The notes beneath the pieces are model-generated. The model was not told where the DNA came from and made no database searches. It saw nothing but the letters and a program-made list of their open reading frames with translations. From NCBI GenBank assembly GCA_025361995.1, contig JANYIP010000115.1, positions 1 through 17,468 of the forward strand: DNA of 17,468 nucleotides, given 5' to 3'. The position numbers were made by a program, and so were the translations under genes. Below, piece after piece: positions 14,605-17,468 of this stretch (the stretch's first letter is position 1; each line of letters starts with the position of its first letter). Origin of the DNA: Streptomycetales bacterium (GTDB lineage Bacteria; Actinomycetota; Actinomycetes; Prado026).

Positions 14605-14772
14605 ATGAGCACCGGTCCGGACGAAGACGGCCCCAACGACGCTGGCGCAGGCCCCGCTGCTGAGGGCGAGCACGACGGCGGGGCAGACGGTGACGCAGAG
14701 GGTCCCGCCGACGGCGGCGCCGAGGGCGCAGACGCAGACGAGCACGACGGTGGAGCAGACGGCGGGGCATGA
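14605..14772 (+). CDS. 55-residue hyperacidic Asp/Gly/Ala peptide with duplicated EHDGGADG motif
   Basis: A short gene with a good SD (GAGGAG at 14594-14599, 5 nt before ATG). The product, MSTGPDEDGPNDAGAGPAAE onward, has 11 Asp, 6 Glu and no Lys or Arg. It is almost wholly Asp, Glu, Gly, Ala and Pro, with two His. The octapeptide EHDGGADG occurs at residues 22-29 and 46-53, each holding one of the two His. The protein is probably disordered. The stop overlaps the downstream JmjC/cupin gene, so the two should be co-expressed. No family is recognised. It may be a substrate or chaperone for the oxygenase, an acidic buffer or metal-binding peptide, or a RiPP-like precursor; these are hypotheses. 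It is too short and low-complexity to exclude chance coding, but the SD and overlap favour a real gene. Confidence 0.6.
   Translation: MSTGPDEDGPNDAGAGPAAEGEHDGGADGDAEGPADGGAEGADADEHDGGADGGA
14668..14763 (+). repeat. Two in-frame copies of a 24-nt repeat within the acidic peptide gene
   Basis: The units at 14668-14691 and 14740-14763 both encode EHDGGADG. They share GAGCACGACGG and differ at only a few, mostly synonymous, positions further on, so the amino-acid motif is better conserved than the DNA. The spacing is 72 nt (24 codons). Confidence 0.7.
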
Positions 14773-15913
14773 GGTCGGCCGAGGAGGCGCGCTTCGGCGC
14801 CTCCTCGGTGCAGGGGTGGGCGACTTCGCGGCCTGGGGGCGCGAGGCCGTCCTGGTCCGGGGTGCCGGCGCGATCGACGACCTCTTCTCGCTGACTGCGG
14901 CCGACGACCTGCTGGCCGATCGTGGCTTGCGTACGCCGTTCATCAGGCTGGCCAAGGACGGTGTGGTCCTGCCCGGTAGGTCGTACACCCGCCCGGGCGG
15001 GGTCGGCGCGACGATCGGTGACCAGGTCGACAGCGTCCGCGTGCTGCGCGCTCTCGCCGCTGGTACGACGATCGTCCTGCAGGGGCTGCACCGGACGTGG
15101 CCGCCGCTGCGTGACTTCACCGCGGCGCTCGCCGACGAGCTGCGGCATCCGGTGCAGGTCAACGGGTACATCACGCCTGCGCGCGCCCAAGGGTTCGACG
15201 CGCACTACGACACGCATGACGTCTTCGTCGTGCAGGTGGCAGGGACCAAGCGCTGGCGGATCCACCGGCCGGTGCTCGAGTCTCCGCTGGAGTCGCAGCC
15301 GTGGACCGACCGTCGCGAGGAGGTCGCCAAGGCGGCGACCGCGGAGCCGGTGCACGACATCGAGCTGGCTCCCGGCGACGTGCTCTACCTGCCTCGCGGC
15401 TGGATCCACTCCGCCGAGGCCAACGCCGAGACCTCGCTGCACCTGACCTTCGGCGTGCACCCGTTCACCCGCATCGACGTTCTGCGCGCCGTGCTCGCCG
15501 AGCTCGAGCAGGACCCGTCATACCGGAGCTCGCTCCCGCTCGGCGACCCGAAAGCCTTCGACGTCGACCTGGCCGACCTGGCCGCCGTCGATATGGCCGC
15601 GGTGTCGGACCGACTCCGCCAGCGCTGGCTGCAGGCGTCGCGCCCGCTGCCGGTCCGGCCGATCGAGACGGAGTCGGCGCTCGCTTCGATCGAGCCGGGG
15701 ACGGTCGTCACCGTGCGCCCGTACCTCTACGTACGCCGACAGGGGCAGACGATCGAGGCCGGCGACGTCCGGGTCGAGATCCCGCCCGGGCTGGAGCCGC
15801 TCATCGACCGCCTCGTCGACGGTGGCGCTCACGTGCTCGAAGACTCCGAGGACTGCCTGGATCTGGTACGTACGCTCGTGCGCGAGGGCGTGCTGACGAT
15901 CGCGCCGACCTAG
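14750..15913 (+). CDS. JmjC/cupin 2-oxoglutarate Fe(II) oxygenase, ribosomal-oxygenase (RoxA/YcfD, NO66/MINA53) type
   Basis: A protein of about 387 residues. Known family members hydroxylate ribosomal proteins on Arg or His. The N-terminal part shows WGREAVLVRG, DDLFSLTAADDLL, RTPFIRLAKDGVVLP and VLQGLHRTWPPLRDF. The double-stranded beta-helix follows with PVQVNGYITPARAQGFDAHY and the Fe-binding facial triad: His152 and Asp154 (AHYDTHDVFV) and distal His220 (LPRGWIHSAEA). KRWRIHRP carries the likely 2-oxoglutarate-binding basic residues. The C-terminal region (about 240-387) resembles the dimerisation and winged-helix domains. The start is uncertain: GTG 14750, GTG 14690 and GTG 14816 are in frame, while the ATG overlapping the peptide stop (14769) is out of frame. 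It is convergent with the molybdo-oxidoreductase, 16 nt away. The acidic peptide upstream is its only clear operon partner. Confidence 0.88.
   Translation: MEQTAGHEVGRGGALRRLLGAGVGDFAAWGREAVLVRGAGAIDDLFSLTAADDLLADRGLRTPFIRLAKDGVVLPGRSYTRPGGVGATIGDQVDSVRVLRALAAGTTIVLQGLHRTWPPLRDFTAALADELRHPVQVNGYITPARAQGFDAHYDTHDVFVVQVAGTKRWRIHRPVLESPLESQPWTDRREEVAKAATAEPVHDIELAPGDVLYLPRGWIHSAEANAETSLHLTFGVHPFTRIDVLRAVLAELEQDPSYRSSLPLGDPKAFDVDLADLAAVDMAAVSDRLRQRWLQASRPLPVRPIETESALASIEPGTVVTVRPYLYVRRQGQTIEAGDVRVEIPPGLEPLIDRLVDGGAHVLEDSEDCLDLVRTLVREGVLTIAPT
14780..14807 (+). promoter_or_regulatory. Perfect 11-bp hairpin just after the acidic peptide stop
   Basis: CGAGGAGGCGC (14780-14790) and GCGCCTCCTCG (14797-14807) are exact inverted repeats around the loop GCTTCG. 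It begins 8 nt after the stop of the 55-residue peptide and lies over the 5' end of the oxygenase gene. There is no T-run, so a classic terminator is unlikely. It could partially attenuate readthrough or occlude an AGGAGG sequence in its left arm. Confidence 0.65.
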
Positions 15914-15929
15914 GGAACCCTCGCTCAGC

Positions 15930-17468
15930 TCAGGTGATGAGCTGCACGTCGCTCTTGTGATGATCGTCGGAGCCGACGCGGTTCGCGGGTCGGCCGTCGC
16001 CGGCGAGCTGGGACCTCCGGCCGGGGACGGCCGGTTCCAGCCGGATGATGATCGACTTCGAGGTCGGGCAGTTGCTGCCCTGAGCTGTCGAGTCCAGCGG
16101 CACCAGGGGGTTGACCTCGGGGTAGTAGGCAGCCGCGCAGCCCCGAGCGGTCGGGTAGGCGACCAGCCGGAAGGCGTTCACCACGCGTGTGGACCCGTCG
16201 TCGCTCGCGCCGACCAGGTCGACCAGCTGGCCTTCCTGCAGCTGGAGCGAGGCGATGTCGTCCGGGTGCACCATCACGACGTCGCGCCCGCCCTTGATCC
16301 CGCGGTACCGGTCGTCGTGCCCGTAGATGGTGGTGTTGAACTGGTCGTGGCTCCGCAGTGACTGCAGCAGCAGGTGGCCCGGCGGCACGTCGAGGACCTC
16401 GAGCGGGCTCACGGAGAACACGGCGCGCTTCGACGGCGTCTCGAAGGTGCGCGAGTCACGGGGAGGGTGCGGCAGGACGAAGCCACCTGGCCGGGCGACC
16501 TTCTCCGGGTACGCCTCGCAGCCCGGCACCACGTGCGCGATGTGCGTGCGGATCCGGCCGTAGTCCGCGGCCAGCGCGGTCCAGTCGACCGGGCTCCCGC
16601 TGGGACGTGCTCGCAGCACAGCCTCAGCCAGGCCGCAGATGATGGCCACCTCGGAGCGCAGCCAGGGGCTGGCCGGTACGAGTCGGCCGCGGGACAGGTG
16701 GACCGACGACATCGAGTCCTCGACCGACACCGACTGCTCCCCGCCGAGCTGGACGTCGCGCTCCGTGCGGCCCAAGGTGGGCAGGATCAGCGCGGTGCGA
16801 CCGCACAGGACGTGCGACCGGTTGAGCTTGGTCGAGATCTGCACCGTGAGTCGCGCCGCCTGGAGTGCTGCGTGGGTCACCTCGCTATCAGGCGTCGCGG
16901 TGGCGAAGTTGCCGCCCAGGCCGACGAACACGCTCGCTTCGCCGTCGCGCAGGGCCCTGATCGAGTCGACGACGTCGAGCCCGCGTTCGCGGGGCGGCTC
17001 GAACCCGAACTCGTCGCGCAGGGCGTCGCCGAAATGCTCGGGCAGCTTCTCCCAGATGCCCATCGTCCGGTCGCCCTGGACGTTTGAGTGACCGCGGACC
17101 GGACACAGGCCGGACCCAGGACGACCGATGTTGCCCTGGGCGAGCGTGACGTTCACGATCTCCTTGATCGTGGCGACAGCGTTGCGATGCTGCGTGATGC
17201 CCATCGCCCAGCAGACGACGGTCCGCTTGGAGGCGATGAACATCGCCGCGGCAGCCTCGATGTCCGCCCGGCTCAAGCCGCTGGCAGCTTCGATCTTTGG
17301 CCAGGAGAGGTCTCGACGGTCGGCGGCCCACTCCTCGAAACCGGTGGTGTGCCGGTCGATGAAGTCGAGGTCGAGGACGGTGCCTGGACGCCCGTCCTTC
17401 CGGGCGTGCTCCTCGGCCTCGAGCAGCAGCGAGCCGAGTGCCTGGAAGAGGGCGAGGTCGCCGTTGAC
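15930..17468 (-). CDS. FdhF/YdeP-like molybdopterin oxidoreductase alpha subunit, 5' end outside window
   Basis: The C-terminal 512 residues of a large (usually about 750-residue) molybdopterin-guanine-dinucleotide enzyme of the formate dehydrogenase H / YdeP group. The frame is open to the right edge: VNGDLALFQALGSLLLEAEE, then VLDLDFIDRHTTGFEEWAAD. TTG 17276 is therefore not the true start. Visible signatures are WAMGITQHRNAVATIKEIVN, LAQGNIGRPGSGLCPVRGHS (cofactor loop), NVQGDRTMGIWEKLP, FVGLGGNFATATPD, and the C-terminal molydop-binding domain with LLLQSLRSHDQFNTTIYGHD and DRYRGIKGGRDVVMVHPDD. The N-terminal Fe-S site, if any, and the Mo-ligating residue are outside the window, so the substrate cannot be stated. 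The tail after SIIIRLEP is hydrophilic and variable. It ends at TGA 15930-15932. Confidence 0.92.
   Translation of the reverse strand, partial: VNGDLALFQALGSLLLEAEEHARKDGRPGTVLDLDFIDRHTTGFEEWAADRRDLSWPKIEAASGLSRADIEAAAAMFIASKRTVVCWAMGITQHRNAVATIKEIVNVTLAQGNIGRPGSGLCPVRGHSNVQGDRTMGIWEKLPEHFGDALRDEFGFEPPRERGLDVVDSIRALRDGEASVFVGLGGNFATATPDSEVTHAALQAARLTVQISTKLNRSHVLCGRTALILPTLGRTERDVQLGGEQSVSVEDSMSSVHLSRGRLVPASPWLRSEVAIICGLAEAVLRARPSGSPVDWTALAADYGRIRTHIAHVVPGCEAYPEKVARPGGFVLPHPPRDSRTFETPSKRAVFSVSPLEVLDVPPGHLLLQSLRSHDQFNTTIYGHDDRYRGIKGGRDVVMVHPDDIASLQLQEGQLVDLVGASDDGSTRVVNAFRLVAYPTARGCAAAYYPEVNPLVPLDSTAQGSNCPTSKSIIIRLEPAVPGRRSQLAGDGRPANRVGSDDHHKSDVQLIT

Noticed and set aside
1..17468. tRNA, rRNA and CRISPR arrays
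   Set aside because: I saw no cloverleaf-like segments, rRNA sequence or regularly spaced direct repeats anywhere in the window.

Overview
The window is high-GC DNA with SD-led genes, GTG/TTG starts and gene families typical of Actinomycetota (split sugar ABC importer without its own ATPase, YtrA-type GntR, MMPL, JmjC ribosomal-oxygenase-like protein). I cannot resolve the genus from sequence alone.

Layout. (1) 1-3180, minus strand: the partial end of an IS630-family insertion sequence whose transposase is split by a complete 2,232-nt group II intron (359-2590) encoding an RT/maturase. Removing the intron rejoins the transposase codon for codon. (2) 3182-4593, minus: a decayed MalT-like (LuxR/STAND ATPase) regulator with several frameshifts and no visible Walker A or DNA-binding end. 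The IS abuts it. (3) 4645-10941: an apparently intact sugar-utilisation locus. On the minus strand are a LacI repressor, a lipoprotein solute-binding protein, two permeases and an 84-residue two-helix membrane protein. Divergent on the plus strand is a cytoplasmic GH32 beta-fructosidase. There is no importer ATPase, so a shared MsiK-type ATPase elsewhere is likely. The simplest reading is uptake of a fructose-containing oligosaccharide, intracellular hydrolysis and LacI control; palindromes and a strong hairpin mark the likely control points.

(4) 10913-14540: a stretch rich in broken genes. It holds a frameshifted DUF1801 protein, a small lipoprotein (intact), the C-terminal half of an MMPL transporter fused to a doubly or triply deleted ABC ATPase/permease, a YtrA-type GntR gene with a premature TGA, and a frameshifted DUF1003 tail. 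(5) 14605-15913: a 55-residue peptide with 17 acidic and no basic residues, carrying a duplicated EHDGGADG motif, overlapping a JmjC/cupin 2-oxoglutarate oxygenase. This pair is the best candidate for an undescribed enzyme-substrate system. (6) 15930-17468, minus: the C-terminal part of a FdhF/YdeP-like molybdopterin oxidoreductase that runs off the right edge.

The contrast between the intact fructoside locus and eroded neighbours on both sides, plus a nested IS/intron, points to a genomic region under rearrangement. Some single frameshifts could also be sequencing errors; the multi-junction ABC/MMPL scar could not.
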